From Nitrospina sp. UBA6727 (GTDB lineage: Bacteria; Nitrospinota; Nitrospinia; Nitrospinales; VA-1): DNA of 64,000 nt. Position 1 is the stretch's first letter. Each line of letters begins with the position of its first letter. A program made the position numbers and the translations under genes. Shown one piece after another: positions 51,546-60,144 of the stretch. Below the pieces are notes generated by a model. That model was not told the origin of the DNA and ran no database searches. It was given only the letters and a program-made list of their open reading frames with translations. The DNA is taken from contig DKID01000026.1 of the NCBI GenBank assembly GCA_002454045.1, forward strand, positions 1 to 64,000, in the 5' to 3' direction.

Positions 51546-52556
51546 TTAGACAAAACTCTTGGCGGGTTTTCTTCCCGTTAGATAAGTTTCGATGACTAGG
51601 CAAAGTAATGCCGCAAAAATAAACCATTGGAAACGTTCCTGCCAAATTTTGCGATGCTCCGATTTAAGATCTTTTTGCGCGATGTGTTTTTTAATTTGGT
51701 CTTTGTAAATAGTTTTCAAATCGATGTCCCCAGTGACGGAGCGGACGTAACTGCCTTCCGTCGCCAACGCTATCTTCTGCAATGTGGTCTCATCCAGTTT
51801 TGAGAGGATGACTTCCCCTCGCTGATTTTTTCTGAACCCGCCGTTGGCAGATGGACTCGGCAAGGGGGCGCCGATTTCTCCTCCGATTCCGATCGCGTAT
51901 ATTTTTACGCCCTGACTTTTCGCCGACCTCGCCGCCGCCAATGCTTTGCCCGTTTGGTCTTCCCCATCGGTTATCAAAATTAAGGCCTTGGATTTTTTGT
52001 CTTGCGTGCGAAACGCTTTGATGGAAGTTTCGATGGCGTTGCCGATGGCGGTTCCTTGCACGGGAATCAATTGCGTATCAATGGCGGAAAGAAATATTCT
52101 TGCGGCGTTATAATCGAGAGTCAGAGGACACTGGACGAAGGCGGTTCCAGCAAAAGCCACCAGCCCGATTCGATCGCCTTCCAACATGTTAAGAAGATCG
52201 GAAATTTTTCGCTTCGCTCTCTCGAGCCGATTTGGTTTTATGTCTTCCGCCAACATGCTGCTGGAAACATCCAAGGCGACGATGATATCGACTCCCCGCT
52301 GATGCAGGTCTTCCCAATGGTAGCCCCACCGCGGCGAAGTGGTCGCCAGTAAGAGGAACGCGACCGCCAGAAAAATAAAAATGATTTGAGCGCGGCGCAA
52401 TTTTTTTACTTCAGGGCTCACCAGTCTGGGGAGCAAAAGGTCGCCGCAAAATTTGCTGGCGAGTTGCTGCTTTTTTTTCATTCCCCATAGCATGAAGAGG
52501 AGCAATGGAATCAGGAACCATAATAGATGAAAGTAAACGGGTTCGCCAAATCGCAT
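51546..52556 (-). CDS. batB: BatB-like VWA-domain membrane protein
   Basis: A 336-residue protein with two N-terminal membrane helices, a periplasmic von Willebrand A domain, and a C-terminal helix (FQWFIFAALLCLVIETYL). The MIDAS DxSxS is ALDVSSSM (about residues 94-101), with ITDGEDQTG and the TAIG loop. The inserted AxG and the longer C-terminal part of the VWA region fit BatB rather than BatA. It begins 4 bases after batA's stop. Confidence 0.9.
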   Translation of the reverse strand: MRFGEPVYFHLLWFLIPLLLFMLWGMKKKQQLASKFCGDLLLPRLVSPEVKKLRRAQIIFIFLAVAFLLLATTSPRWGYHWEDLHQRGVDIIVALDVSSSMLAEDIKPNRLERAKRKISDLLNMLEGDRIGLVAFAGTAFVQCPLTLDYNAARIFLSAIDTQLIPVQGTAIGNAIETSIKAFRTQDKKSKALILITDGEDQTGKALAAARSAKSQGVKIYAIGIGGEIGAPLPSPSANGGFRKNQRGEVILSKLDETTLQKIALATEGSYVRSVTGDIDLKTIYKDQIKKHIAQKDLKSEHRKIWQERFQWFIFAALLCLVIETYLTGRKPAKSFV

Positions 52557-52559
52557 GGT

Positions 52560-53552
52560 TTAAGGAATCCTCCTCAAAAAAGAATTAGAGAGACCGATTT
52601 CCAGCAAAATAAAAATGATTGCCGGTACCAAAAAATAATAGAAAAGTTCTGTGTATTCCGAATGGTCGATTATTTTGACCGCCGACTTTTCCATTGCGTC
52701 GATCTGCGCGTAAATATTTTTTAGGGATTCTAAATCGGCAGCGCGGAAATATTCGCCGCCGGTAATCTGAGATATTTTCTTGAGCGTCGTTTCGTCAACA
52801 TCTACTTCTTGATAGACGTAGCGTTGACCGAATATGGAGTTGACCAAGAAAGGCGCCTTGCCTTTCGTGCCGACGCTGATGGTGTGGATTTTTATCCCGA
52901 AAGTTTTCGCTGTCCGGGCGGCTTGAAGGGGGAGCAGGGAACCGGCATTGTTCCTACCGTCGGTCAACAGAATGATGACTTTGGATTTTGATTCCAAATC
53001 TTTGAGTCGTTTTACCGCGATGCCTATCGCCGAACCAATTGCCGTGGAGTCTCCCGCCATGCCAATTTCCAACTTGCGCAAAAATGATTGCAGGATGTCG
53101 TGGTCGAGAGTCAACGGACATTGGGTGTAAGCCTGTTCTCCAAAGACGACCATGCCGACGCGGTCGTTGCGACGATTGTCGATGAAGTTGGAGACCACTC
53201 CTTTTACCACGGCGAGCCGAGTGATGCGTTTTGCATCTTCAATAAAGTCCAGCGCGCGCATGCTTCCCGATGTATCCAGCGCCAGCATGATGTCAACTCC
53301 GGTCGACAGAATTTCCGTGCTCTTGTGTCCTTCTTGCGGGCGAGCCAACGCGATGATCAAGAGAGCCAGCACCAAAAAGCGAAGCGCCAGAGGAAGCCCA
53401 TCGTAAAAATCAATCCTGGATGGGCGCAGAGTTTTCAAGGTGACGGTGGACGAAAAATGTATGGCCGCCTTCTTCCTTTTTTGCAGAGCAAGCAGGGGAA
53501 GTCCTAACAGAAACAGCAAGAGCCACGGGTCTTGAAATTGAAAAAAGTTCAT
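52560..53552 (-). CDS. batA: BatA-like VWA-domain membrane protein
   Basis: A 330-residue VWA protein with N-terminal helices (PWLLLFLLGLPLLAL, ALRFLVLALLIIALARPQEG), the MIDAS ALDTSGSM (about residue 91 onward), LLTDGRNNAG, and a C-terminal membrane helix (FYYFLVPAIIFILLEIGL). The FQDPWLLLFLLGLP start and size match BatA. It precedes batB by 3 bases and follows a BatD-like gene by about 67 bases. Confidence 0.9.
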   Translation of the reverse strand: MNFFQFQDPWLLLFLLGLPLLALQKRKKAAIHFSSTVTLKTLRPSRIDFYDGLPLALRFLVLALLIIALARPQEGHKSTEILSTGVDIMLALDTSGSMRALDFIEDAKRITRLAVVKGVVSNFIDNRRNDRVGMVVFGEQAYTQCPLTLDHDILQSFLRKLEIGMAGDSTAIGSAIGIAVKRLKDLESKSKVIILLTDGRNNAGSLLPLQAARTAKTFGIKIHTISVGTKGKAPFLVNSIFGQRYVYQEVDVDETTLKKISQITGGEYFRAADLESLKNIYAQIDAMEKSAVKIIDHSEYTELFYYFLVPAIIFILLEIGLSNSFLRRIP

Positions 53553-53619
53553 GGTGGGTTACTGCCTTTTTCTACTACGGTGCAGCCGTCCGACTTCGCC
53601 GCGTTAGAAAAATGCCGCG

Positions 53620-54612
53620 TCATTGCTGGGGAGCAGGGGGGCATGCTTCCTGAACAAAGTTGATGACGGATTGCATTTCATCTCGTCCTTCCGCTTGTCT
53701 CGCCTTGGCAAATTTAACGCGATCGGTTTGCATCAAGATTGTCCGCGCCTGAAGTTTTAGGTTTTCGCTGAGGTCGGGGAAGTTTTTGAAATGGTCCGTA
53801 ATTTCTTCCGTGGTCCATTCGCGCGCCGGAAATTGGTAACGGTTTTCCAAGTATCTGCGAAAGATTTCCGACAACTCGAAAAAATAATCTTGAATTCGTC
53901 CGACCCGAATCCACCCTTTGTCGCGGAGCGCCGCAAGTTCTTTGTGTATCAATTGCTCTGGAGTTAATGCCGACACGGCGGCGGAACTAAGTTGACGGGA
54001 TGGTCGCGACGATTTCCATCTGCGCGACGCAAAGATGAATAATCCTGAGAGGGCGAACGCCGCCAACGCCATCCAGAAATAGTGAATCCACGGCGCGGAT
54101 ATTTCTTCCAATGGTTTGATGTCGCGCACCCCATCGGGGCTTCCGTGTGTGGCGAGAAGCGACTGCACCTCCACGGTCGTCGCCGCGGCGATGATGGTTC
54201 CCCGAATGGTTTTCCCGGATTCTTTTTGGTCCGGCGCATCGAAAAAGACGGTGGTGGGAGAAAGCGTCAACTTGCCAACGTCATCGACACGAAGTTTGTA
54301 CCAGTAGTCGTTGACGATTTGCCCGTTGATTGTCCGCGGCGGACTTTCTCCTTTTTCGATAAACTCCAAACCGTTTGCAAGTTTGATGTCGGGAGCCGAC
54401 GGGCGGATGTCCGCGTCATGCTTGACGGCGACGGTGTAAGTCGCCACATCGCCAAGAGTGAGCGCGTCGGGCGTGATGTGAGTGGTGACGGAAATCGGCT
54501 GCGAATTTTCATCGGCGATGGCAAGCGAGGCGGCGCAGACTAAAATGAAAAGTTGGACGGGGAAGAAAAAAACTTCCGCCGCGAACGTCATCGGTGAAAT
54601 TATATTTTTCAT
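53620..54612 (-). CDS. BatD-like single-pass membrane protein
   Basis: A 330-residue protein: signal peptide to about residue 33, a beta-rich periplasmic domain (TLGDVATYTVAVKHD, VDDVGKLTLSPTTVFFDAP), a membrane helix at ~177-197, and a helical tail. The tail's LSEIFRRYLENRYQF is close to LSEILREYVGNKLNL in BatD, so this looks like a compact BatD paralogue. It overlaps the 154-residue gene by 4 bases and precedes batA. I do not know a specific name for it. Confidence 0.75.
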   Translation of the reverse strand: MKNIISPMTFAAEVFFFPVQLFILVCAASLAIADENSQPISVTTHITPDALTLGDVATYTVAVKHDADIRPSAPDIKLANGLEFIEKGESPPRTINGQIVNDYWYKLRVDDVGKLTLSPTTVFFDAPDQKESGKTIRGTIIAAATTVEVQSLLATHGSPDGVRDIKPLEEISAPWIHYFWMALAAFALSGLFIFASRRWKSSRPSRQLSSAAVSALTPEQLIHKELAALRDKGWIRVGRIQDYFFELSEIFRRYLENRYQFPAREWTTEEITDHFKNFPDLSENLKLQARTILMQTDRVKFAKARQAEGRDEMQSVINFVQEACPPAPQQ

Positions 54613-55073
54613 TGGTCGGGAATTCCGCCGCGAATTTTTTTAAGACATGCATTGATGCGCGAAGTTAGCATTTTATTCGAACCCAAAACTTCAGCGCGAA
54701 ACAACCAGACCAAAGCTTGCGGGCAGTCGTCGAGGTCGGCATATAAACGCCCCACGGTTTGCGCCGCTTCCGCCCTTTGCGTTGCGTCGATTTTTTCCGT
54801 CTCCCATATTTTGATGAATTGGTCGATGGCTTGTTTTTTTAAACCAGAGTTCATCAGCCGCGTTCCCACCTTCTGATATTCATCAATCAGGTTGGAGTTT
54901 GGCGCGGACTCTCGAACGGCCGCCGAGTTTTTTGGGAAGATGAATTGGTTGCTTGCGAGTTTGCTGAGCAAGGCTACGAAAGCCAGAAGAGTCAGTGCCG
55001 TGAGGATGATGATAACTATTTTTAGTTTTTTGCTGACACCATCGGTCGGGATGAGTTTGGGGTTTTGATCCAT
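54609..55073 (-). CDS. Bat-operon single-pass protein with TPR-like helices
   Basis: A 154-residue protein with a membrane helix at ~19-40 (IVIIILTALTLLAFVALL) and a periplasmic helical part with a TPR-like unit (VGTRLMNSGLKKQAIDQFIKIW) followed by another (AQTVGRLYADLDDCPQALVWLF). I cannot name a family. It starts 1 base after the DUF58 stop and overlaps the next gene by 4 bases, so it belongs to the same transcript. Confidence 0.68.
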   Translation of the reverse strand: MDQNPKLIPTDGVSKKLKIVIIILTALTLLAFVALLSKLASNQFIFPKNSAAVRESAPNSNLIDEYQKVGTRLMNSGLKKQAIDQFIKIWETEKIDATQRAEAAQTVGRLYADLDDCPQALVWLFRAEVLGSNKMLTSRINACLKKIRGGIPDQ

Positions 55074-55074
55074 G

Positions 55075-56016
55075 CTAGTGTTTTTTTCCGCGCATCTTAA
55101 AATAGCGGATGATGGGTTCCGTCAAAGAATGGTTCGTGAAAATTTCGATGGTGTCGATACCTATGGAATGGAAATAAGTTTTTCGTTCCCGCCTTTTTTC
55201 CTGAAACTGTTTGGCGTACTGCCGGGTCATTTCGTCGTCGCTGGTGTCCACCGATAAAGTTTCGCCCGACTCGGCATCTTCGAGTTGAATCAAGCCGACA
55301 TTCGGCAGGATTTCCTCCCGTTGGTCGGCGATGCTAATGGCGACCAAATCGTGTTTTTGTTTTGCTAGTTTCAATTTTGCTTCGTAGTTGTCATCTTGAA
55401 AGTCGGAAATTAAAAACGCGGTGGCTCTTCGTTTCTGAATATTCAAAAGATATTCGAGGGGCAGGGAAAGGTTGGTGCCTTTTCCTTCCGGCTTAAAGTT
55501 GAGGATGGTGCGGATGATATTCCAGATATGGGCTTTGCCTTTTTTAGGTGGGATGGTGTGCTCGATTTTATCCGAAAACACAATCAACCCAATCTTGTCG
55601 TTGTTTTTGATGGCGGCGAAAGCGAGGATTGATGCGACCTCGGCGGAAACTTCATTTTTAAGTTTCTCGGCGGAACCAAACTCGCCGGAAGAACTCACGT
55701 CAACCAAAAGTATGAGAGTTAATTCGCGTTCTTCTTTGAACTCCTTGATGAAAGGTTGATTCATTCTGGCGGTCACATTCCAGTCGATTAACCTGACGTC
55801 ATCGCCGGGCTGATATTCTCGCACCTCGCTGAATTCCATTCCCCGTCCTTTGAACGCGGAGACATATTCCCCCGCCATGATGTCGTTGACCAGATGGTTG
55901 GTCTTTACCTGAATGGCTTTGATGCGTTGCAATAGTTCGGGCGAAAGATTTCTATCTTGCTCTGCCGTCGGCGTTGGTTCGCGGAACCAATCCTTGATTG
56001 TTTGCGTCATCGTCAT
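55075..56016 (-). CDS. DUF58 family protein of the Bat operon
   Basis: A cytoplasmic, VWA-related protein of about 313 residues. GRGMEFSEVREYQPGDDVRLIDW is the DUF58 signature, followed by LLVDVSSSGEFGS (a VWA-like DxSxS). It normally follows moxR in Bat-type operons, as here, 8 bases apart. The start is uncertain: I chose the ATG at 56016 rather than the TTG at 56022 or ATG at 56010. Its action is thought to be tied to the MoxR ATPase. Confidence 0.9.
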   Translation of the reverse strand: MTMTQTIKDWFREPTPTAEQDRNLSPELLQRIKAIQVKTNHLVNDIMAGEYVSAFKGRGMEFSEVREYQPGDDVRLIDWNVTARMNQPFIKEFKEERELTLILLVDVSSSGEFGSAEKLKNEVSAEVASILAFAAIKNNDKIGLIVFSDKIEHTIPPKKGKAHIWNIIRTILNFKPEGKGTNLSLPLEYLLNIQKRRATAFLISDFQDDNYEAKLKLAKQKHDLVAISIADQREEILPNVGLIQLEDAESGETLSVDTSDDEMTRQYAKQFQEKRRERKTYFHSIGIDTIEIFTNHSLTEPIIRYFKMRGKKH

Positions 56017-56024
56017 AACCAATT

Positions 56025-57017
56025 TTATGGAACCTCAACGGTGTCGAATATTTTTTTAAGAATGTCGTCGGGCGTTACATTCTCCGCCTCCGCCTCGTAA
56101 GTGAGGATGATCCGGTGCCTCAACACATCCATGCCGATGCTTTTAATATCGTGCGGGACGACGTAACCTCGCCCTTGCAAAAAGGCAAAAGCTTTTGCGC
56201 ATCGGTTCAAAAATATGGATGCCCGTGGCGACGCGCCGTATTGGATCATTCCTTGCAGGGAAGATATCTGGTTGCCCGCCGGGTCGCGTGTCGCCGCAAC
56301 CAAATTGATGATGTAGTCTTGCAGATTTTCATCGATGTATATTTCGTTGAACACTTTCCGCGCTTGCAGAATTTTCGCAGGAGACACCACCTGTTTGACT
56401 TGATAAATATCGTTGGTGGCGGACATTCTCTGCATGATAATTTTTTCTTCCTCCTTCGTGGGGTAATCAATATGAAGTTTAAACATGAACCGGTCTACCT
56501 GAGCTTCCGGCAAAGGATAGGTGCCTTCTTGTTCAATCGGGTTTTGAGTGGCAATCACCATGAATGGTTCTTCAAGTTTGAAGGTTGCGCCGGCGATGGT
56601 GATTTGTCTTTCTTGCATGGCTTCAAGTAGAGCACTTTGGACTTTGGCGGGTGCGCGATTGATTTCATCCGCGAGAATGATGTTGGCGAAAAGGGGACCT
56701 TTCTTAATATCGAACTCACCGGTTTTAGGTTGATATATCTGCGTCCCCAATAGATCAGCCGGCAACAAGTCGGGAGTAAATTGAATGCGTTTGAAGTCGG
56801 CTTTTACGGATTGCGCCAAAGTTTTTACCGCGGTGGTTTTAGCAAGTCCCGGCACTCCCTCCAAAAGAATATGTTCGCCGGTCAACAATCCAAGTATCAA
56901 CCGCTCGGTCAGATATTTTTGTCCTACGATGATTTGTTCCAATTCGTGAAAGAGGGCAGGGAGAAATTCACTGGCATGGCTAATGCGTTCTGTAATTTCG
57001 TCGATATTTTTTGACAT
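56025..57017 (-). CDS. moxR: MoxR-type AAA+ ATPase
   Basis: A 330-residue AAA_3 ATPase starting the Bat operon. IIVGQKYLTERLILGLLTGEHILLEGVPGLAKT contains the Walker A (EGVPGLAKT), IILADEINRAPAK the Walker B, and VIATQNPIEQEGTYPLPEAQ the sensor-1 region. The ATG at 57017 has AAGG 8 bases upstream; a frame 34 codons longer has no homology. MoxR proteins act as chaperone-like ATPases for VWA-domain partners, here BatA, BatB and DUF58. Confidence 0.94.
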   Translation of the reverse strand: MSKNIDEITERISHASEFLPALFHELEQIIVGQKYLTERLILGLLTGEHILLEGVPGLAKTTAVKTLAQSVKADFKRIQFTPDLLPADLLGTQIYQPKTGEFDIKKGPLFANIILADEINRAPAKVQSALLEAMQERQITIAGATFKLEEPFMVIATQNPIEQEGTYPLPEAQVDRFMFKLHIDYPTKEEEKIIMQRMSATNDIYQVKQVVSPAKILQARKVFNEIYIDENLQDYIINLVAATRDPAGNQISSLQGMIQYGASPRASIFLNRCAKAFAFLQGRGYVVPHDIKSIGMDVLRHRIILTYEAEAENVTPDDILKKIFDTVEVP

Positions 57018-57175
57018 ACTTACTACCTTCGATTTGTGTAAATGAGTGATAGATGGAGGAGCAACAATGAAGAACGGTTCAAGAGAGTTTATACAAAAAT
57101 ACAATAAAATAAGTCGCAAGAGAATTAAATTTTTTTTGATTGTTTCTCTACAACATCATACAAAGGAGTGTTATC

Positions 57176-57250
57176 ATGCGACCGCGCTCGGGGCGGGCGA
57201 CCCTTATATTTCCTACGCTGAATTTTTCTGGAGCAGGTGCGAATGGCTGA
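57176..57250 (+). CDS. Possible 24-residue leader ORF coupled to the LRR gene
   Basis: ATG at 57176 is preceded by an ideal AGGAG at a 7-base spacing, the best ribosome site in this stretch. The frame encodes 24 residues starting MRPRSGRATLIF and stops at TGA 57248-57250, overlapping the LRR gene's ATG (57243) by 8 bases in the +1 frame. Such an overlap would favour translational coupling. No homology can be seen at this length, so this rests on the ribosome site and overlap only. Confidence 0.35.
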   Translation: MRPRSGRATLIFPTLNFSGAGANG

Positions 57251-58151
57251 AGAAGACGTCAAAGATATCGGCAGTCTTATTGACCAAGGGATGAACGATG
57301 AAAACAACGAACTGGATTTGCGGGAGAAGGAATTGGACGATGAAGACCTGATAGCAGTTTTAGAATCCGACAAGGTCAAGGGAGTCACCGCGCTGTTTCT
57401 GGAGTTTAACGACATCGGGGATGCGGGACTCAAGGCTCTGGCGGCGAGCGATAAGACGAAGTTTTTAACAGCATTGAACTTGTTCAAAAACAAAGTGACG
57501 GATGCAGGACTCGAGGCTCTGGTCAATTCTAAAAACATGATTAATCTTTCCGAGTTGATATTGAGCGATAACGAAATCAGCCATGAAGGCGCCAAGATGG
57601 TGGCGACGTCCAATATTTTAGGCGGCTTGGTATCCCTGTGGCTGGGGGACAAAATCGGCGACGACGGCGTGAAGGCGCTGGCGAATTCTGAAACTCTCAC
57701 GCGGCTTACACAACTTTCTTTATACAGAAATAATATCAGCAACGAAGGCGCGGCGGCGATTGCCCAATCCAAAAACTTAAGCAAGTTGACGGAGCTAAAC
57801 TTAAACTGGAATTACATCGAAGGCGAAGGGATGGAGGCGTTGGCCGCATCGAAAAATTTGCGCAACCTGACGCAACTCACGCTGACTTTTAATCCGTTGG
57901 GACTTCGCGGCGCGGAAGCCATCGCCGGCTCTGAAAATTTCAGCAACCTCACCTTGATCGATTTGTATGAAACAGATTTAGGGAATATGGGCGCCAGAGC
58001 CTTGGCCGAATCGACGAACCTTCCTAACTTAGAAACACTAGTTTTAATTCATAATGACGTCGGTGCCGGAGTGCAGGCTTTGTTCAAGGACAACAAAAAT
58101 TTTCCCAAACTGAAGGATGTTTATTTTTTCACGGCCAAGGCCGAAGTTTGA
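57243..58151 (+). CDS. Leucine-rich-repeat protein, ribonuclease-inhibitor type
   Basis: A 302-residue soluble protein without signal peptide. From about residue 45 it consists of 8-9 repeats of 28-30 residues, e.g. LTALNLFKNKVTDAGLEAL, LTQLSLYRNNISNEGAAAI, LTELNLNWNYIEGEGMEAL, LTQLTLTFNPLGLRGAEAI. The LxxLxLxxNxIxxxGxxxL form is the ribonuclease-inhibitor-like class, giving a horseshoe protein-binding surface. The first ~25 residues are acidic. GGAG lies 9 bases before the ATG. No enzymatic domain is present; its partner is unknown. It ends at a strong terminator. Confidence 0.88.
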   Translation: MAEEDVKDIGSLIDQGMNDENNELDLREKELDDEDLIAVLESDKVKGVTALFLEFNDIGDAGLKALAASDKTKFLTALNLFKNKVTDAGLEALVNSKNMINLSELILSDNEISHEGAKMVATSNILGGLVSLWLGDKIGDDGVKALANSETLTRLTQLSLYRNNISNEGAAAIAQSKNLSKLTELNLNWNYIEGEGMEALAASKNLRNLTQLTLTFNPLGLRGAEAIAGSENFSNLTLIDLYETDLGNMGARALAESTNLPNLETLVLIHNDVGAGVQALFKDNKNFPKLKDVYFFTAKAEV

Positions 58152-58174
58152 TTTGGCGAAGACTTGACGAATCA

Positions 58175-58212
58175 GGGTTCCCGGTTTCACGCCGGGAGCC
58201 CTTTCTTTTTTT
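58175..58212 (+). terminator. Rho-independent terminator after the LRR gene
   Basis: GGGTTCCCGG (58175-58184) pairs with CCGGGAGCCC (58192-58201) through ten pairs, one of them G-U, with a 7-base loop, followed by TTTCTTTTTTT. It lies 24 bases after the LRR stop. Confidence 0.92.
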
Positions 58213-58368
58213 GCGGAATTTTTACGGCGACGGTGACAGCGACGGTGATATAACAGCGATGGTGACAGGGGGGCGCGGGGGGTGATGACGACGGTGGCGG
58301 CGAAATTTTTACGGCGACGGTTGAAAAAAGTCGGCGGATATATTTTCTCAAACGGGTAAAATCATAAT
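58213..58368. other. CG-rich low-complexity spacer with repeated words
   Basis: After the terminator come 150 bases of short repeated words: TTTTTACGGCGACGGT occurs at about 58217 and again near 58306, and ACAGCGACGGTGA, GCGATGGTGACA and GACGACGGTGGCGG lie between. No gene or RNA is recognised. It separates the LRR transcript from the propeller pair, so a promoter should be here, but I cannot point to one. Confidence 0.5.
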
Positions 58369-59205
58369 ATGTTTACAGGCGAAAAACCAGACCTGCTCGA
58401 CATCATGCCTTTCCGTGACGACAGCATTTATGTGGTAGGAAAGGACGGCGTTCCCCAGCACTGGGATGGCGACGAATGGTTGCCCGTCAGAACCGAGAAC
58501 ACCAATCCGCTGATGGGTATTTGGGGACCGCACGAAAAATATATTTACGCCGTCGGCATTGGCGGCGTCGTCCTTTTTTACAACGGCACGGAATGGAAGC
58601 AGGTGGAAACGGGCAGTTACGATTCTCTCAACTCCGTGTATGGCTTCGACGAAAGCAACATTTTTCTTTACGGCGTCGGCGGGCGGATGCTCTACTGGAA
58701 TGGCGACAAATGGGACTACCGCGAACCCAACACCATTCACGATTTGTTCGGCATGTGGGGCGAGGACATCGAACATATTCACACGGTGGGAGGGGAGGGG
58801 ATTTATCGTTTTTATAACGGCAAAGAATTTCAGCGCCGCGAAGATTTGACCGACGAAACAGTTTCCCTGTTCGGCGTTTGGGGTACCAATAACAGCAACG
58901 TTTATATTTGTGGTTCCCGCGGTACAATTTTGCGGTACGACGGAACGGATTGGAAGCCCATGCAATCGGGGACCGAAGAGTACCTTCTGAGCATATGGGG
59001 GTCGTCCAGCGAAAATATTTTTGTGGTCGGCGACAATGCAATCATGCTCCATTACGACGGCGAAAAATGGTCGCCCGTTCCGTTACCGAAAGAAGAATAT
59101 TTGACAAAAGTCAGAGGGCTCGGTCCGAATCAAATATACGCCGTCGGCGAAAACGGGACGGTGATCAAATATGACGGCGAGGAATGGAGCGACATGTCTA
59201 TATGA
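58369..59205 (+). CDS. Seven-repeat beta-propeller-like protein, copy 1
   Basis: 278 residues made of seven repeats of about 39 residues, e.g. LMGIWGPHEKYIYAVGIGG, LFGVWGTNNSNVYICGSRG, LLSIWGSSSENIFVVGDNA, each ending in a (Y/F)(D/N)GxxW motif. Seven units with a WG-x(8-9)-(I/V)(Y/F)xVGxxG pattern suggest a seven-bladed propeller. There is no signal peptide or membrane helix, so it is probably cytoplasmic, although similar repeats often occur in secreted proteins. Its function is unknown. The next gene is a diverged copy. Confidence 0.82.
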   Translation: MFTGEKPDLLDIMPFRDDSIYVVGKDGVPQHWDGDEWLPVRTENTNPLMGIWGPHEKYIYAVGIGGVVLFYNGTEWKQVETGSYDSLNSVYGFDESNIFLYGVGGRMLYWNGDKWDYREPNTIHDLFGMWGEDIEHIHTVGGEGIYRFYNGKEFQRREDLTDETVSLFGVWGTNNSNVYICGSRGTILRYDGTDWKPMQSGTEEYLLSIWGSSSENIFVVGDNAIMLHYDGEKWSPVPLPKEEYLTKVRGLGPNQIYAVGENGTVIKYDGEEWSDMSI

Positions 59206-59251
59206 TTGCGCAGCGTCGGTCAGAATGTAGCGACAACTTTCGGGAGCAATT

Positions 59252-60085
59252 ATGTCTGCCCTGACCTCCAGCCATCTGCTTTCCATTTTCGGATTGAGCG
59301 CCGACGATATTTTTGTCGGCGGCGCCGAAGGTACCTTGTTGCATTACGACGGTCGGCAATGGTCGCCGATGGAAACGGGGGGGCGTTGGACCTTCAAGAA
59401 TATTTGGGGCAGCGCGCCGGATAACGTTTACGCGGTCGTGACCGACGGAAAAATTCTTCACTACGACGGCAAAGTTTGGTCGTCCGACGACGACGCGGAA
59501 AAACTTCCGCCGATGACCGGAATTTTTGGTCTCGGTGCGGACGAAATCTACGCCTGCTCCAGGCTAGGTAAAATCTTGCGCTACGACGGCAACGCGTGGA
59601 AGTTCACGCAAACGGGAACCGACACGGACATAACCCGATTATGGGGATGCAAAGAAAGCGGGATGCTCGCCGTGGGTTACGACGGCTTAGTGCTCAAGCA
59701 GGATGGCGACCGTTGGGCGCGCATGACCTTCAACTCTAACGCGGAGTTTTACGGCGTCTACGGATTCGGTCCCGATGATATTTATATCGTGGGTTCCGAC
59801 GGCGCCATTTTCAAATTCAATGGCGTCGAGTTCACCGAAATGTCTTCCCAAACTATGGATTTTTTTCTCGACGTCTGGGGACCTTCCGCGGAAATGGTGT
59901 TCGCGGTGGGCGACGAAGGAATGATTCTTTATCTTGATGGCGATCAATGGACTCGGATAGAATCCAACACCAAAGAATATCTCGCCGCCATCTGGGGTAG
60001 TAGCGACGAAAATATCTACGCCGTAGGAGACAACGGCTTGATTCTGCATTGGAACGGGGAAGACTGGAAAGCCGTAGAAGGCTGA
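59252..60085 (+). CDS. Seven-repeat beta-propeller-like protein, copy 2
   Basis: 277 residues, again exactly seven repeats of about 39 residues (LLSIFGLSADDIFVGGAEG, FYGVYGFGPDDIYIVGSDG, LAAIWGSSDENIYAVGDNG), each closing with YDGxxW or NGxxW. GGGAG 5 bases before the ATG shows it is a gene of its own, and the frame differs from copy 1. The two copies are well diverged between equivalent repeats, so the duplication is old. No signal peptide. Function unknown; a CG-rich hairpin (CGACC/GGTCG) follows its stop. Confidence 0.82.
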   Translation: MSALTSSHLLSIFGLSADDIFVGGAEGTLLHYDGRQWSPMETGGRWTFKNIWGSAPDNVYAVVTDGKILHYDGKVWSSDDDAEKLPPMTGIFGLGADEIYACSRLGKILRYDGNAWKFTQTGTDTDITRLWGCKESGMLAVGYDGLVLKQDGDRWARMTFNSNAEFYGVYGFGPDDIYIVGSDGAIFKFNGVEFTEMSSQTMDFFLDVWGPSAEMVFAVGDEGMILYLDGDQWTRIESNTKEYLAAIWGSSDENIYAVGDNGLILHWNGEDWKAVEG

Positions 60086-60144
60086 CGCACTCGACCCCGC
60101 CGCGGTCGGCAACTTTTCGCTCACCAACATTCGCACATCTTTTT

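Noticed and set aside
57125..57784. 219-codon minus-strand frame opposite the LRR gene
   Set aside because: The serine- and leucine-rich sequence is the mirror of the LRR codons; the plus frame has regular repeats and a ribosome site.
58217..58330. CRISPR array in the repetitive spacer
   Set aside because: The repeats are short words without constant length or regular spacing, and no cas genes are present anywhere.
58369..60085. The two propeller genes as one gene split by a frameshift
   Set aside because: Each has exactly seven full repeats, the second has its own ribosome site, and the 46-base spacer contains no repeat sequence.
60086..60144. trp attenuator with leader peptide
   Set aside because: Only about 60 bases precede trpE; there is a small CGACC/GGTCG hairpin but no tryptophan-rich mini-ORF.
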